From positions 1,671,501 through 1,735,500 of the forward strand of contig NZ_JAHBYN010000001.1 of NCBI RefSeq assembly GCF_019635935.1: 64,000 nt of DNA, in the 5' to 3' direction. The DNA is from Parvibaculum sp. (GTDB lineage: Bacteria > Pseudomonadota > Alphaproteobacteria > Parvibaculales > Parvibaculaceae). A program made the translations under genes and the position numbers. The notes beneath the pieces were generated by a model. The model was not told where the DNA came from. It did not search any database and saw only the letters and a list, made by a program, of their open reading frames with translations. Shown here piece after piece: positions 33,076 to 41,907 of this stretch (positions are counted from its first letter, which is position 1; the number at the start of each line of letters is the position of its first letter).

Positions 33076-33084
33076 TGTGGATAA
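33076..33084 (-). promoter_or_regulatory. Consensus DnaA box upstream of nrdJ
   Basis: TGTGGATAA is the exact complement of the TTATCCACA DnaA box. It lies in an AT-rich stretch 57-65 bases before the ribonucleotide reductase start. A single nine-base match can arise by chance; position and AT content raise its interest. Confidence 0.45.
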
Positions 33085-33140
33085 ATTACGTACAAACCAA
33101 GAACATTGATTTGCGCCCGAGCCGCGCCTAGGCTGCCCCC

Positions 33141-35474
33141 ATGAAGAGCATCGCCGAACAGATCTGGGAGATGAAATACCGCCTGCACAAGGCGGACGGG
33201 ACGCCTGCCGACCTGACGTTGGCGGACAGCTGGGCGCGCGTCGCCACCGCGCTGGCCGAGGTCGAGGCGCCGGAAATGCGCGAGGCCTGGGCCGCGCGCT
33301 TCCGCGAGGCGATGGCCGGGTTTCGCTTCCTGCCGGCCGGCCGCATCCTCGCCGGCGCCGGGACGGGGCGCGACGTGACGCTCTTCAACTGCTTCGTGAT
33401 GGGCGAAATCCCCGACACGATGGAAGGCATTTTCGAGAACCTGAAGGAAGCCGCGCTGACCATGCAGCAGGGCGGCGGCATCGGCTACGACTTCTCGACG
33501 CTGCGCCCGAAAGGCGCGCCGGTGCTCGGCGTCGGCGCGGACGCGTCCGGCCCCCTGTCCTTCATGGATGTGTGGGATGCGATGTGCCGCACCATCATGT
33601 CGGCGGGCGCGCGGCGCGGCGCGATGATGGCGACGATGGCTTGCGACCATCCGGACATCGAGGCCTTCATCGACGCCAAGCGCGAGCCCGGACGCCTGAC
33701 CATGTTCAATCTTTCGGTGCTGGTCAGCGATGCCTTCATGGCGGCCGTGAAGGCGGATGCCGACTGGAATCTCGCCTTCGGCGGCACGGTCTACAAGACG
33801 CTGAAGGCGCGCGCGCTGTGGGACAAGATCACCGCCGCGACCTTTGCCTGGGCCGAACCCGGCGTCATTTTCATCGACCGCATCAATGCGCGCAACAATC
33901 TCTACTACGCCGAGACGATCCACGCGACCAACCCATGCGGCGAGCAGCCGCTGCCGCCCTACGGCGCCTGCCTGCTCGGTTCGATCAATCTCGCCGCGCT
34001 GGTGAAGGCGCCCTTTACCGACAAGGCGCGCATCGACGAGGTGGAGCTTGCCGATCTGGTGCATGTGGCCGTGCGCGCGATGGACAATGTGGTCGACGTG
34101 TCGCGATTCCCGCTGCCCGGGCAGCGCCACGAGGCGCAGGCCAAACGCCGCATCGGCCTTGGCGTGACGGGGCTCGCCGACGCCCTCATCATGTGCCGCG
34201 CGCGCTACGGCTCGGAGGCATCGCTGAAGCTGATCCGGACCTGGATGAAAGCGCTGTCGCGCGCCGCCTATCTCGCTTCGGTCGACATCGCGAAGGAAAA
34301 AGGCCCCTTCCCGCTTTTCGTCGCCGACGCCTATCTCGCCGGCGAGACCGTTTCAACGCTCGACAAGGATGTGCGCGACGCCATCGCAAAACACGGCATC
34401 CGCAACGCGCTCGTTACCTCGATCGCGCCGACCGGCACGATTTCGCTTTTCGCCGGCAACGTCTCGTCGGGCATCGAGCCGGTCTTCGCTTACAGCTACA
34501 CGCGAAAAGTGCTGCTGCCCGACGGCACACGGCGCGAGGAACGCGTCGAGGACTATGCGGTCGAAAAATTCCACGAGATTTTCGGCGCCGAGACGGCGCT
34601 GCCGGATTATTTCGTCAACGCGCAGGAACTGGCACCCGCCGACCACATCGCCGTGCAGGCTGCTGTGCAGGACTTTATCGACAGCTCGATCTCGAAGACG
34701 ATCAATGTGCCCGCCGATATTTCCTTCGATGCGTTCAAGGATATCTACACGACCGCCTATGAGATGGGCCTGAAAGGCTGCACGACCTATCGCCCGAGCG
34801 ATGTGCGCGGCTCGGTTCTGGCGCTCGACGAAGCGCCGAAGCCCGAGACAACGGAAGCCGCGCAACCGGCGCTGCCGCTTGCCGCGCCCGCCGCGCATGA
34901 AATCTACGAGAAGGACGGCGTCGTCTATATGTCGAAGCCGCTGGAGCGCGAAACGGTACTGCCGGGCTTCACCTACAAGCTGCAATGGCCCGAAAGCGAC
35001 CACGCGATCTACATTACGATCAACGACATATTGCAGGATGGCAGGCGGCGTCCTTTCGAGATTTTCATCAACTCGAAGAACATGGAGCACTACGCCTGGA
35101 CGGTGGCGCTGACGCGCATGATCTCGGCCGTCTTCCGCCGCGGCGGCGACGTGACCTTCGTGGTCGAGGAATTGAAAGCCGTGTTCGATCCGCGCGGCGG
35201 CTCATGGATGAAGGGCCGCTATGTGCCGAGCTTGCTTGCCGCCATCGGCGAGGTGATCGAGCAGCACATGATCGACACCGGCTTCATTGCGGCGAAGGAC
35301 GGCCGGCCGGTAACGGAAGCCCTGCGCGCGGTGGCCGGCGAGCGCCCGCCGAGCGAAGGCGGCGACCCGACGGTGACACGGCTCAAGGGCTGCCCGCGCT
35401 GCGGCGAGCGCGGCATGGTGCGGCAGGAAGGCTGCGAAACCTGCACCGCCTGCGGCTTCTCGAAATGCAGTTGA
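33141..35474 (+). CDS. nrdJ: Adenosylcobalamin-dependent (class II) ribonucleoside-diphosphate reductase
   Basis: 777 residues. Uses coenzyme B12, not a diiron or glycyl radical, to reduce ribonucleotides, so it needs no separate radical subunit. Motifs include redox C84 in TLFNCFVMG, finger-loop C266 in ATNPCGEQPLPPYGACLLGSINL, LFAGNVSSGIEPVFAYSYTRK, and SISKTINVPADISFDAFKDIY with LKGCTTYR. The C-terminus is a zinc ribbon, GCPRCGERG...CETCTACGFSKCS. Cobalamin dependence connects it with the adenosyltransferase at 17.4 kb. A DnaA box lies upstream. No nrdR or nrdAB gene is in the window. Confidence 0.95.
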   Translation: MKSIAEQIWEMKYRLHKADGTPADLTLADSWARVATALAEVEAPEMREAWAARFREAMAGFRFLPAGRILAGAGTGRDVTLFNCFVMGEIPDTMEGIFENLKEAALTMQQGGGIGYDFSTLRPKGAPVLGVGADASGPLSFMDVWDAMCRTIMSAGARRGAMMATMACDHPDIEAFIDAKREPGRLTMFNLSVLVSDAFMAAVKADADWNLAFGGTVYKTLKARALWDKITAATFAWAEPGVIFIDRINARNNLYYAETIHATNPCGEQPLPPYGACLLGSINLAALVKAPFTDKARIDEVELADLVHVAVRAMDNVVDVSRFPLPGQRHEAQAKRRIGLGVTGLADALIMCRARYGSEASLKLIRTWMKALSRAAYLASVDIAKEKGPFPLFVADAYLAGETVSTLDKDVRDAIAKHGIRNALVTSIAPTGTISLFAGNVSSGIEPVFAYSYTRKVLLPDGTRREERVEDYAVEKFHEIFGAETALPDYFVNAQELAPADHIAVQAAVQDFIDSSISKTINVPADISFDAFKDIYTTAYEMGLKGCTTYRPSDVRGSVLALDEAPKPETTEAAQPALPLAAPAAHEIYEKDGVVYMSKPLERETVLPGFTYKLQWPESDHAIYITINDILQDGRRRPFEIFINSKNMEHYAWTVALTRMISAVFRRGGDVTFVVEELKAVFDPRGGSWMKGRYVPSLLAAIGEVIEQHMIDTGFIAAKDGRPVTEALRAVAGERPPSEGGDPTVTRLKGCPRCGERGMVRQEGCETCTACGFSKCS

Positions 35475-35487
35475 GACGCGTGTGACG

Positions 35488-35925
35488 ATGCGCGGTTTCA
35501 TCCATCACATCGACCTGACGGTGAAGGACCCCTGGGCATCCGCCTGGTTCTACGACGCGGTGCTCGGCTACATGGGCTATCGCCGCCTGCGCGAAGATGA
35601 GCGCGGCTTCGACTGGGAGCATACGGAGGCGCCCGACCGGCTGCCGAGTATCGGCATCTTCAAGGCCGAAGGGCCGAACGCCGCCCGCATCCATGACCGC
35701 TATTCGCCGGGCCTGCACCACGTCGCCTGGATCGCCGAAAGCCGCGACGATGTCGACCGGCTGCATGCGTTGCTGATCGAAATCGGCGCGACCGTTCTCG
35801 ATCCGCCCGCCGACTACCCCGAATATGGCGACGGCTACTACGCCGTGATGTTCGCCGATCCCGACGGGTTGAAACTCGAACTCGTCTACGAGCCGCGCGA
35901 CAAGCCCGGCCTTTCGCATATCTGA
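35488..35925 (+). CDS. VOC (glyoxalase/dioxygenase fold) family protein
   Basis: 145 residues, one VOC module: FIHHIDLTVKDPWASAWFYDAVLGYMGY, then SPGLHHVAWIAESRDDVDRLHALL and a closing VMFADPDGLKLELVYEP. Metal-ligand candidates are the His in HHIDL, the His in HHVAW and the Glu in KLELVY. The specific reaction cannot be told. A GTG at 35482 is an alternative start and has the better-spaced GAG. Its stop overlaps the next gene's ATG by one base, suggesting coupling with the DNA-repair-like gene. Confidence 0.85.
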   Translation: MRGFIHHIDLTVKDPWASAWFYDAVLGYMGYRRLREDERGFDWEHTEAPDRLPSIGIFKAEGPNAARIHDRYSPGLHHVAWIAESRDDVDRLHALLIEIGATVLDPPADYPEYGDGYYAVMFADPDGLKLELVYEPRDKPGLSHI

Positions 35926-37136
35926 TGCCGGCACCGCTCCTCATTTCCAACGCCGATGCGCGGCGGCTCTTTCTCGAACGCCACGCGCTGAGCATGGCGG
36001 CATCTCCCGATTTCTGCGCCGACCGCACGCTCGCGCTGGTGAAGCATCTGGGCTTTGTGCAGCTCGATTCGATCAATACGGTCGAGCGCGCCCATCATCT
36101 GATCCTCTTTTCGCGCGCGCCCGGATACAGCCGCGACCACCTCGCCGACCTTCATCACGAACGCCGCGATCTTTTCGAGCACTGGACGCATGACGCCTCG
36201 CTGATCCCGATGGAATTCTACCCGCATTGGCGGCATCGCTTCGCCGCCGCGAAGGCGAAGCTCGCGGACAATCCGCGCTGGCAGGAGCGCATCGGCGCCG
36301 ACGGCGCGAATGTCATCCGCAAGGTGCGCACCCGCATCCGCCGCGACGGGCCCGCAATGGCGCGCGACTTCGAGGACAAGGGCAAGGGATCATGGTGGGG
36401 CTGGGGCCCATCAAAGACCGCGCTCGAAACGCTGTGGCGTACCGGCGAGCTTGCCATCGCGCGGCGCGAAGGCTTCGAGAAAGTCTACGACCTCGCCGAA
36501 CGCGTGATCCCCGACGACATTCGCCGCGAGCGGCCGAGCCTCACGGCCTCGACCGATTTTCTCTGCCGTGAGGCATTGGCACGGCTCGGGTTCGCGACGC
36601 CGCAGGAGATTGCCGCCTTCTGGCGCCTGATGCCGATCGAGCGCGTCAGGGCATGGGCCGCACAGGCGCTGAAACGGGGCGCTGTCATCGAAGTCGCAAT
36701 CGAGGATGTGGAAGGCGCGACCCGCAAGGCCCTCGCCCTGCCCGACATCGAGGCGCATATCGCCGAGGCGCCGGAACCGCCCGCAACACTGCGCTTCCTC
36801 TCGCCCTTCGATCCGGCGATCCGCGACCGCGCGCGCGCAGCGCGGCTCTTCGGCTTCGATTACCGCATCGAGGTCTTCGTGCCCGAAAAGAAACGCCGCT
36901 ACGGCTACTACGTTCTGCCGTTGCTCGAGGGCGACCGCTTCATCGGCCGCGCCGACGTGAAGGCGCATCGCGCCGAGGGAAGACTGGAAGTAAAGGGTTT
37001 CTGGAGCGAGCCCGGCATCAAGCTGACGAAGGCCCGCGAAGCCGGCATCCGCCGCGCCCTGACGGGGCTCGCACGCTTCACCGGGACGCCGGAGATCGAT
37101 GCAGACGCTGCTCTACGGCGCGCCAGAGCCGGCTGA
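35925..37136 (+). CDS. YcaQ/AlkX-like winged-helix DNA glycosylase
   Basis: 403 residues of the HTH_42 (AlkZ/AlkX) family, which unhooks DNA interstrand crosslinks and alkylated bases. The catalytic-site motif reads Q46-L-D48 in FVQLDSINTVERAHHLILFSR; the Q-x-D form is the one I associate with YcaQ/AlkX rather than the Q-x-Q of AlkZ. Other family blocks are LFEHWTHDASLIPME, WGWGPSKTALETLWRTGEL, FLSPFDPAIRDRARAARLFGFDYRIEVFVP and YGYYVLPLLEGDRFIGRADVKAHR. Its last 59 bases overlap the 3' end of the convergent chaC-like gene. Confidence 0.9.
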   Translation: MPAPLLISNADARRLFLERHALSMAASPDFCADRTLALVKHLGFVQLDSINTVERAHHLILFSRAPGYSRDHLADLHHERRDLFEHWTHDASLIPMEFYPHWRHRFAAAKAKLADNPRWQERIGADGANVIRKVRTRIRRDGPAMARDFEDKGKGSWWGWGPSKTALETLWRTGELAIARREGFEKVYDLAERVIPDDIRRERPSLTASTDFLCREALARLGFATPQEIAAFWRLMPIERVRAWAAQALKRGAVIEVAIEDVEGATRKALALPDIEAHIAEAPEPPATLRFLSPFDPAIRDRARAARLFGFDYRIEVFVPEKKRRYGYYVLPLLEGDRFIGRADVKAHRAEGRLEVKGFWSEPGIKLTKAREAGIRRALTGLARFTGTPEIDADAALRRARAG

Positions 37137-37623
37137 GCTGCGCGTCGGGCACGCCGGCCTCATCGAGATGGCGCACCGTGCTTTCCAGATAATCGGGATT
37201 CTTGCCCGAGCGCCCCTCGCCCTCGGCGATCAGCCGCACCTGCGCCTCGAACGGCAAGCGCCCGGCATATTGCGCATGGGCGCGGTCGACGACGAAGCAA
37301 AGGGCAGCGACCTTCCCGCCGCCGGCAAGCTCGACCGTTTTCACCACATCCTTGTAGACCAGCGTCACCTGTTCGCGCGCCTGCAAGTAACGGCGCGTCT
37401 CCTCGGCCCGTGCGGCAGCGACGCGGAAGGCAACGCCCCGGCAGGCGCCGCCGGCGTCGAGCCCGAAGACGAGGCCGGGCTTCTCGGGCGTCCCGCGATG
37501 AACATGGCTGTAGACGCAGAAAGCCCGGTGATAACCGTGCAACAATGCCGGGTGTTTCTCTTCATGCTCGAAGCCCGGCCGCCACATCAGCGACCCGTAT
37601 CCAAAGACCCACAAATCCTGCAT
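37078..37623 (-). CDS. ChaC-like glutathione-specific gamma-glutamylcyclotransferase
   Basis: 181 residues. The ChaC signature VFGYGSLMWRPGFEHEEKHPALLHGYHRAFCVYS opens the protein. Later motifs are EKPGLVFGLDAGGACRGVAFRV and NPDYLESTVRHLDEAG. The enzymes degrade glutathione to 5-oxoproline and Cys-Gly. The ATG at 37623 (MQDLWVFG) fits the family. The 3' end lies on the opposite strand of the AlkX-like gene end. The DUF2125 gene is divergent, 41 bases away. Confidence 0.9.
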   Translation of the reverse strand: MQDLWVFGYGSLMWRPGFEHEEKHPALLHGYHRAFCVYSHVHRGTPEKPGLVFGLDAGGACRGVAFRVAAARAEETRRYLQAREQVTLVYKDVVKTVELAGGGKVAALCFVVDRAHAQYAGRLPFEAQVRLIAEGEGRSGKNPDYLESTVRHLDEAGVPDAQLSRLWRAVEQRLHRSPASR

Positions 37624-37664
37624 GCTGGCGGCACTCCATCGCGCGGCCACACTCTAGAAGCAAG

Positions 37665-38756
37665 ATGACAGAACCGACAACCGACATGGGCCCGTCCCGG
37701 CCCCGCCGCTGGCACATTTTCGCGCCGACAATCGCCATCGTGATCGCGGTCGCAATCTATGCTGTCTACTGGACCGCCGTCTCGCGCGAGATACGGGCGG
37801 CGCTCGAGGGCTTCGCGTCGACCCCCGAACGCGGCCTTGTTGTCGGCTGGCATGAGTTGTCGATGGGCGGCTTCCCCTACCGCATCGAGGCACGCTTTGC
37901 AGCGCCCGAAGCCGGCGCGCCGGCGGCACCGGAGGCATGGGCCTGGAAGGGCGAGGCCGCCGAAATCGCGCTGATGCCGCATAATCTTCGCCACATCATC
38001 GTCAATCTCCGCGGCGCGCAGGAACTGCGCTATCGCGACCTGTCGACGGCACGGCCAATCGAAAACGTGTTGAGCTGGACGATGAAAGGCGCCTGGGCGA
38101 GCTATGTCGACATAGACAACGCCGCTTTCGGCCGCCTTGCCGTCGACATCGAGAATGTCGAGGCACAACATGTCCGGGGCGTCGTCGCGGCGGTCGATCG
38201 CGTCGATGCGGCCCGTTTGCAACTTCACACACGCCCGGCCGCCGACACGGCGAGCGACGCCACCGGCTACGACATCGCACTCCGGGGCGACGAGATCGCG
38301 CTCGGTCTGGGGCAGCACATACCGGTCCTCGGGCATCGGATTGAAAAAATCATGGCGCAGGCGCGCGCCCGCAATCTGCCCCACATTGAGCGTGTCAGCG
38401 CCGTCGAGCTGCTCGAACGCTGGCGCAACGCGGACGGCGCATTGTCGATTTCGGACCTCGTTGTGAAATGGGGCCCGCTCGACATGACGGCCTTCGGCGA
38501 ACTGACGCTCGATGCCGCAAACCGCCCCGAGGGGCGCTTCGATGCCGAGATCGCCGATTTCGAGGGCCTTATCGACGCGATGGTGCGCGACGGGCTGGTG
38601 CGCGAGCGCGACGCGCGCATTGCGCTGGCCGGGCTGGTGCTCGTTTCACAGTTTCAGGGAAGCGAACCGGGACGTGTTCGTGTGCCGATCAGCATGACCG
38701 GCGGCAAGCTCTATCTCGGCCCACTCGCGGTCGCGCAATTGTCGCCGCTCTACTGA
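37665..38756 (+). CDS. DUF2125 family protein
   Basis: 363 residues. An N-terminal membrane anchor (IFAPTIAIVIAVAIYAVYW) is followed by a long, beta-rich, predicted periplasmic domain: VVGWHELSMGGFPYRIEARF, then AWKGEAAEIALMPHNLRHIIVNL and [23 protein letters not shown]. This matches DUF2125, an alphaproteobacterial family of unknown function whose fold recalls AsmA/lipid-transfer-like repeats (weak inference). The ATG at 37665 follows GAAGCAAG. Its last 7 bases overlap the convergent tyrA gene. Confidence 0.82.
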   Translation: MTEPTTDMGPSRPRRWHIFAPTIAIVIAVAIYAVYWTAVSREIRAALEGFASTPERGLVVGWHELSMGGFPYRIEARFAAPEAGAPAAPEAWAWKGEAAEIALMPHNLRHIIVNLRGAQELRYRDLSTARPIENVLSWTMKGAWASYVDIDNAAFGRLAVDIENVEAQHVRGVVAAVDRVDAARLQLHTRPAADTASDATGYDIALRGDEIALGLGQHIPVLGHRIEKIMAQARARNLPHIERVSAVELLERWRNADGALSISDLVVKWGPLDMTAFGELTLDAANRPEGRFDAEIADFEGLIDAMVRDGLVRERDARIALAGLVLVSQFQGSEPGRVRVPISMTGGKLYLGPLAVAQLSPLY

Positions 38757-39700
38757 CCGCCCTTGCCGTCCGGCTTGGCATGGGTCGGATTGCGGCCGAA
38801 ATTCGGCATCGGCGAATCCTGCCCCGCATCGATGATCGAGCGGCGAATGGCGCGGGTGCGCGTGAAGAGATCGAACAGCACATCGCCGTCGCCCCAGCGG
38901 ATCGCCCGTTGCAACGCCGTCAGATCCTCGGAGAAACGCGCCAGCATCTCGAGGATCGGTTCCTTGTTGTTGAGGCAGACGTCGCGCCACATCGTCGGAT
39001 CGGACGCGGCCAGACGCGTGAAGTCGCGAAAACCCGAAGCGGAATACTTGATGACTTCCGATTGCGTCACCGTTTCGAGATCGCTCGCGGTGCCGACGAT
39101 GTTGTAGGCGATGATATGCGGCAGGTGGCTGACGATCGCCAGCACGAGATCGTGATGCCGAGGCTCCATGATGTCGACATTCGATCCGCAAGCGGTCCAG
39201 AACGCGGTCAGCTTTTCGACAGCTTGCGGGTCCGTGCCCGGCACCGGCGTCAGAATGCACCAGCGGCCGTCGAAAAGTTCGGCAAAGCCCGCATCGGGCC
39301 CTGACTCTTCCGTTCCCGCAATCGGATGACCGGGAATGAAATGCACGCCGTCTGGAATATGCGGTCCGACATCACGCAGGACCGCAACCTTGACCGATCC
39401 GACATCGGTGACGATGGCGCCTTTCTTGAGCACGTGTTCGATGCCGCCGGCAATTTCAGCCAGCGCCCCGACCGGCGTACAGATGATAACGAGATCGGCA
39501 TCCGCGGCGGCGGCCGCCGCCGTCTCATGCGCGCTGTCGATGAAACCGATTTCGAGCGCCCGCGCGCGCGTCGCGGCCGAACGCGCATAGCCGGAAACAT
39601 GACCGGCAAGACCCCGCCGCTTCATGGCATGACCGAGCGAACCGCCGATGAGCCCGAGCCCGATCAGCGCCACGCGGTTGAAATGGGGTTCGGCACTCAT
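38750..39700 (-). CDS. tyrA: Prephenate/arogenate dehydrogenase
   Basis: 316 residues. Oxidative decarboxylation in tyrosine synthesis. The NAD-binding motif is [22 protein letters not shown]. The catalytic region has [18 protein letters not shown], with the essential His in GHPIAGTE. The helical C-terminal domain includes [22 protein letters not shown] and [22 protein letters not shown]. It lacks a fused chorismate mutase; a separate one is encoded two genes upstream. Its ATG overlaps the hisC stop (ATGA), so the two are coupled. Confidence 0.95.
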   Translation of the reverse strand: MSAEPHFNRVALIGLGLIGGSLGHAMKRRGLAGHVSGYARSAATRARALEIGFIDSAHETAAAAAADADLVIICTPVGALAEIAGGIEHVLKKGAIVTDVGSVKVAVLRDVGPHIPDGVHFIPGHPIAGTEESGPDAGFAELFDGRWCILTPVPGTDPQAVEKLTAFWTACGSNVDIMEPRHHDLVLAIVSHLPHIIAYNIVGTASDLETVTQSEVIKYSASGFRDFTRLAASDPTMWRDVCLNNKEPILEMLARFSEDLTALQRAIRWGDGDVLFDLFTRTRAIRRSIIDAGQDSPMPNFGRNPTHAKPDGKGGQ

Positions 39701-40803
39701 GCCGCACCTCCCTTGCGGCGTATGAAATCACCAAGCGCGGCGACAACCAGCCGGTTTGCCTCTTCGGTGCCGACGGAAAGGCGCAGATGGTTGGGCAGGC
39801 CGTAAGCCGCCATCTGGCGCAGGATGAGACCGCGCTGCATCAAAAAAGTATCGGCATCGACGGCGCGGCGGCCCGGCTCATCCGGGAATCCGATCAACAG
39901 AAAATTCGCGACGCTCGGCGCGACGTCGAGGCCGAGCTTGCCGATCTCCTCCGTCAGCCAGGCGAGCCATGTGTCGTTATGGGCGCGCGCCATATCGACA
40001 TGGCCCGTGTCGCGCATCGCGGCGATGCCGGCTTTCATGGCCGGAACCGATACATTGAACGGTCCGCGGATACGATTGATCACATCGGCGACATGCGCCG
40101 GCGCATACATCCAGCCGAGCCGGAGCGCGGCGAGGCCGTATATCTTCGAGAAGGTGCGCGTCATCACGACGTTTTCCGACGTCGCGACAAGCTCGATCCC
40201 CGCCTCGTAGTCGTTGCGGCTCACATATTCGCTATAGGCCGCGTCGACGACGAAGAGAATGTCGGGCCGCAATCCGGCATGGAGACGGCGCATCTCGTCG
40301 GCGGGCAGGTAGCTGCCTGTCGGATTATTCGGATTGGCCAGAAAGATCATCTTCGTCTTCGGCGTAACCGCCGCAAGAATTGCATCGACATCGGTGCGAA
40401 GGGCTTTTTCCTTCACCTGTATGCAGGTCGCCCCGGCCGCCTTTGTGATGATCGGGTAGACGAGAAAACCGTGTTCGCTCGCAATCGCCTCATCGCCCTC
40501 GCCGAGATAGGCCTGCGCCAGCAAATGCAGCAACTCATCGGAACCGGCACCGCATACGATCCGCTCTGCATTGAGCCCGTAACGTGCGGCAATCACGGCG
40601 CGCAATTCGTCGGCGCCGCCATCGGGATAAAGCGCCATGCTCTCGGCGGCGGACAGAAAGGCTTCGCGCGCGCGCGGGCTCGCGCCCAGCGGCGTTTCGT
40701 TTGCCGACAGCTTGAAGACCTTTGCGGCGCCGGTCGCGCCGGCGCGGCCGCCGACATAAGGTTCGATTTCGAGAATGCCCTTCTGGGGCGTCGGGCGTGT
40801 CAT
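39697..40803 (-). CDS. hisC: Histidinol-phosphate aminotransferase / aromatic aminotransferase
   Basis: A 368-residue fold-type I PLP enzyme. PLP lysine in [17 protein letters not shown]; other motifs [38 protein letters not shown] and [11 protein letters not shown]. HisC-like enzymes act on histidinol phosphate and often also on prephenate or aromatic keto acids. Its place between chorismate mutase and tyrA suggests an aromatic-pathway role. A GAGG site is placed well for the ATG at 40803. Confidence 0.93.
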   Translation of the reverse strand: MTRPTPQKGILEIEPYVGGRAGATGAAKVFKLSANETPLGASPRAREAFLSAAESMALYPDGGADELRAVIAARYGLNAERIVCGAGSDELLHLLAQAYLGEGDEAIASEHGFLVYPIITKAAGATCIQVKEKALRTDVDAILAAVTPKTKMIFLANPNNPTGSYLPADEMRRLHAGLRPDILFVVDAAYSEYVSRNDYEAGIELVATSENVVMTRTFSKIYGLAALRLGWMYAPAHVADVINRIRGPFNVSVPAMKAGIAAMRDTGHVDMARAHNDTWLAWLTEEIGKLGLDVAPSVANFLLIGFPDEPGRRAVDADTFLMQRGLILRQMAAYGLPNHLRLSVGTEEANRLVVAALGDFIRRKGGAA

Positions 40804-40810
40804 GGTCGCC

Positions 40811-41710
40811 TCACTCGCCATCCGTTTCGCGGCGCAACGGATTGGCGTAGCCGCCGATGATGCGCGCTTCGGCAACCCCGCCCTCGGACAGCGCGGCGAG
40901 CCGCGGATCGTCTTCGCCGACAAATCCGCTGACCGCGAGAAGATTGGCATAAGCCTTCGCGCCATCGGCGACCCGCGCCTGGCCGATGCGTACGCCATCG
41001 AGGCCGGCGGCCTTTGCCAGCGCCACGGCGCGCGCCTCGCTGACGCTCTCGCTCGTCAACAAAGTCAGCAGGCTTGTGTCGTCGCCCGTCGCCTCGAAAT
41101 CCGCTTGCGCCACCACATAGGCGCGCAATTCGTCTTCGTCGCGCACCACCTCGATGAAAGGCAGGCGGGCAACGACGCGCAGGCCGAGCTGGCCGTTGAC
41201 CGCCAGCGCCGTCCACCAGTCGCCGCCCGGATAGCCGCCGGGTTCGGGCAGAATGCCGACCGCCGAACGGTCGTTTCCGAGCCGCCGCAACATGTCGCGC
41301 GCGGTCTCGTGCAATTCCATCGGCGTCGACGATCCGTAATAGCTTCGCGCGAGATCCCAGTTGCCGAGCGCATCACCGCCCTCGCCGCCGAAAACCTCGA
41401 CCCGGAACGGACCTTGAATGCGCGTCATGGCGGCGATGATCTCGCGCCAAAGCCGGAAGACGACGCGAAGCGGCAAATCGCCCCTATGCCTCGCCGCCAG
41501 CCGGCGCAGAACCTCCGCCTCGCGGCCGGGCCGGAACGCGATGAAACTGCCCGCACCGGCCGCGCTCGCCTCGCGCGCCTTGGCTTTCGCGACCTCGACG
41601 ACCAGTTCCGTCCGCTTCATCAGCAGGTCGTGAACGGCGTCATCGATTGCGTCGATCTCCTTGCGGACATCGGCAAGCGCTTTCTCAGGGCTGGTCGTCT
41701 CGGTCGTCAT
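40811..41710 (-). CDS. Chorismate mutase (AroQ-type) with C-terminal extension
   Basis: 299 residues. Residues about 10-95 are an AroQ helical chorismate mutase ([35 protein letters not shown]...[16 protein letters not shown]) that makes prephenate. The remaining 200 residues ([31 protein letters not shown]...[19 protein letters not shown]) look like the prephenate-dehydratase-like segment found in alphaproteobacterial relatives. I cannot confirm that it is catalytic. It is the first gene of an operon with hisC and tyrA, seven bases before hisC, and is divergent from metX. Confidence 0.85.
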   Translation of the reverse strand: MTTETTSPEKALADVRKEIDAIDDAVHDLLMKRTELVVEVAKAKAREASAAGAGSFIAFRPGREAEVLRRLAARHRGDLPLRVVFRLWREIIAAMTRIQGPFRVEVFGGEGGDALGNWDLARSYYGSSTPMELHETARDMLRRLGNDRSAVGILPEPGGYPGGDWWTALAVNGQLGLRVVARLPFIEVVRDEDELRAYVVAQADFEATGDDTSLLTLLTSESVSEARAVALAKAAGLDGVRIGQARVADGAKAYANLLAVSGFVGEDDPRLAALSEGGVAEARIIGGYANPLRRETDGE

Positions 41711-41788
41711 GCGCGTCTCTCGGCGGGGAGGCCCCCTCGCGGCGGGCCCCTCTCCCCGGTCCGCAAGAGCGGTATTCATACGAGCCAA

Positions 41789-41848
41789 ACCCCCTAAAAT
41801 CAAAGAAAACATTGACATTTTGGGGGGTGCATCTCTAGCTATGCACCC
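41789..41848 (+). promoter_or_regulatory. metX leader/operator with two mutually exclusive hairpins and a promoter-like site
   Basis: Stem A pairs ACCCCCTAAAAT (41789-41800) with ATTTTGGGGGGT (41817-41828), 12 bp with one G-U pair. Stem B pairs GGGTGCAT (41825-41832) with ATGCACCC (41841-41848), perfect, with an 8-base loop. They share 41825-41828 and cannot form together. TTGACA (41812-41817) with CTAGCT or TAGCTA 17-18 bases on is promoter-like and would put stem B over the -10 region. Either an attenuator/riboswitch-like RNA or a DNA operator for metX would fit. Confidence 0.55.
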
Positions 41849-41907
41849 TCGCCTGAAGGGGTCCAAGGAGGCTTCCGGCAGGCAAAAAGGACCGGCGCAG
41901 GGGCGCG

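Noticed and set aside
41711-41907. SAM-II riboswitch before metX
   Set aside because: I looked for the conserved loop and pseudoknot segments of SAM-II and did not find them. Only unassigned hairpins are reported.
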